Positions 32,470 to 33,422 of a stretch of DNA of 33,422 nt are shown here, piece after piece. Source of the DNA: Vibrio amylolyticus (GTDB lineage Bacteria; Pseudomonadota; Gammaproteobacteria; Enterobacterales; Vibrionaceae); assembly GCF_023145695.1 (NCBI RefSeq), contig NZ_JAJHVV010000021.1:1-33422 (forward strand). The letters are read 5' to 3'. Every line of letters starts with the position of its first letter. Within the stretch, counting starts at the first letter, position 1. A program made the position numbers and the translations under genes. A model generated the notes under the pieces. That model saw nothing but the letters and a program-made list of their open reading frames with translations, ran no database searches and was not told the origin of the DNA.

Positions 32470-33324
32470 ATGTATAAGGCAATTGGCATAGTATCCAACG
32501 TTGTATTGGTCCCAACTCAAAAATCACAAATTAGAGCGACCATTTTAGCTAATGGGCGCCATCTATGTGTAAGCTCAAGCCAATGTAACACTCTTGAATT
32601 ACATCAGGGACAAATTGTATATTGCGAATATTCAGTCACCCCACATCCGTTTGTAAACTGTCACACAGCATTTCCCTTGCCTGCCCTACTCCCTATTGGA
32701 AATAATATTATTTTCTCCGGGCAAAACGATATCTTTGCTGAAAATTACAAAGAGCTTTGCTTATTAACATCTAGAATATCCGTTCCCTGCCTAAGATCGT
32801 TTATAGATACTCTTTGCCAAAAAACTAACTTGTTCAATGCGTTTGTTTCAATTCAAGCAAGTTGTAGAAATCATCACGATTATCGACACGGATTGTTGCA
32901 ACACTCGATTGAAGTCGCACACCTTTCGTTAGACACCCTAAAAAGCTGTCATTTTTCTGATGAGATAGAGCAGCTAATTATCATTGCAGCCCTATTTCAC
33001 GACATTGGAAAAACCGCACATGCGGTGTATACAAGTGAATGCACGTATGTACCCACCAATCACGAACTATCTACCTTCAGCCTATTGAGTGAGCCTATGG
33101 CACTGTTGTATCGTCAAAATAAGTTCTGGTATGACACATTACTGACATGTTGGGAGCCTGCATCTAAGGGCATGAGTACAGAGTGTGTGATTGCCAAGGC
33201 CGTTAAAAATGCCGACCAAATGTCGGCAGCTAAAAACGTAGCAGAAAAAGAATTTAGAAACTGTCCTGCTCACTGGTACTTTCGTACATGTGACAATAGA
33301 CGGTTTCTTCGTACACCAGTTTAA
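32470..33324 (+). CDS. HD-domain protein with possible N-terminal OB fold (YhaM/TraI_2-like)
   Basis: The protein has 284 residues from ATG 32470, preceded by GGAG (32460-32463); a TTG four codons earlier would be within the ribosome binding region. Residues 1-70 are beta-rich and could form an OB fold. Residues about 100-265 are a HD hydrolase domain: HHDYRHGLLQHSIEVA with His145, ALFHDIGKT with His177-Asp178, and Asp249 in NADQMS. This OB-HD layout resembles YhaM 3'-5' exoribonucleases, and NHHxYxxGLLxHSxEVA is also seen in TraI_2 domains of MobH relaxases of integrative elements. A phosphodiesterase or nuclease activity is plausible. It is cytoplasmic, with no membrane segment. Located on the integrase side of the element, it may be cargo or part of its transfer functions. 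Confidence 0.75.
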   Translation: MYKAIGIVSNVVLVPTQKSQIRATILANGRHLCVSSSQCNTLELHQGQIVYCEYSVTPHPFVNCHTAFPLPALLPIGNNIIFSGQNDIFAENYKELCLLTSRISVPCLRSFIDTLCQKTNLFNAFVSIQASCRNHHDYRHGLLQHSIEVAHLSLDTLKSCHFSDEIEQLIIIAALFHDIGKTAHAVYTSECTYVPTNHELSTFSLLSEPMALLYRQNKFWYDTLLTCWEPASKGMSTECVIAKAVKNADQMSAAKNVAEKEFRNCPAHWYFRTCDNRRFLRTPV

Positions 33325-33422
33325 GGTGCCAAAAACAGCCTCTTTTCTACAGTAGAAATGGTAGTTAAGGTTCGACAGAATCGCTTGGTGATCACACACC
33401 TGAAAGCGAGCTTGTAACTCAT
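33325..33422. other. Right edge of the window, palindrome, no gene seen
   Basis: Sequence after the HD gene contains the perfect palindrome TTTCTAC-A-GTAGAAA at 33344-33358, without a clear T-run, so it is not a convincing terminator. No coding frame is supported before the window ends. Confidence 0.35.

Noticed and set aside
33139..33399. 86-codon minus-strand frame over the end of the HD gene
   Set aside because: Antisense to the HD protein coding region, no recognisable domain and no ribosome binding site.
30446..33422. Direct repeat marking attL/attR
   Set aside because: I compared the rplY 3' region and terminator with the right-hand part of the window and saw no convincing repeat; the other end is probably outside.
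1..33422. CRISPR array, tRNA, rRNA, restriction or other defence cassette
   Set aside because: No regularly spaced repeats, no cloverleaf or rRNA signature and no recognisable defence proteins were found.

Overview
The window looks like chromosomal DNA of a marine gammaproteobacterium, most likely a Vibrio or close relative. The signs are the codon style, the neighbourhood bcr - rsuA - radD (yejH) - rplY also known from enteric bacteria, a DUF2913-type gene behind bcr, a complete seven-gene Mrp sodium antiporter operon, and a LapA-type giant adhesin beside a TolC-like and an OmpA-like gene. No rRNA, tRNA, CRISPR array or complete insertion sequence was found.

Layout. 1-1585 (minus) is the N-terminal 528 codons of a giant repeat adhesin with a LapA-type retention module and a TAAG candidate cleavage site; the rest lies outside. 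Divergent from it, 1878-3808 (plus) encodes a TolC/AggA-like outer membrane channel and a TSP3-OmpA lipoprotein, together an adhesin secretion and anchoring locus. 3931-9623 (minus) is the overlapping mrpABCDEFG operon, and 10169-11332 (minus) is nhaA, giving a sodium/pH homeostasis block. 11584-15820 (minus) is a compact trio: LolD-like ABC ATPase, FtsX-like permease and AttH/CrtC-like lipocalin protein. A MATE exporter (minus) and an SDR-DUF2867 oxidoreductase (plus) diverge around 17400.

18985-21760 holds rsuA, bcr and a DUF2913 gene coupled to bcr by a TAGTG overlap. 21836-25459 holds a LysR regulator, a secreted alkylsulfatase and an unrecognised small secreted protein, all minus strand. 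radD follows at 25635 on the plus strand, then a three-gene operon of a periplasmic PepSY protein, a PhoP-like regulator and a PhoQ-like sensor kinase, then rplY with a well-formed promoter, a structured leader and a terminator.

From about 30570 to the right edge the sequence looks like the left end of an integrated element: a short excisionase-like gene, a lambda-type tyrosine integrase, a decayed C-terminal scrap of a second integrase, and an HD-domain protein resembling YhaM/TraI_2 proteins. Upstream of the excisionase lie repeated CGCCTCTA elements and a palindrome, candidates for recombinase or repressor sites. The integrase has serine where lambda Int has its first catalytic arginine. 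The right end of the element is outside the window.

The most unusual material is this island edge, the adhesin control module, an OmpA domain without its usual aspartate, and the repeated TTCCAA/TTGGAA half-sites before bcr. No clearly new multi-gene system could be demonstrated from sequence alone.
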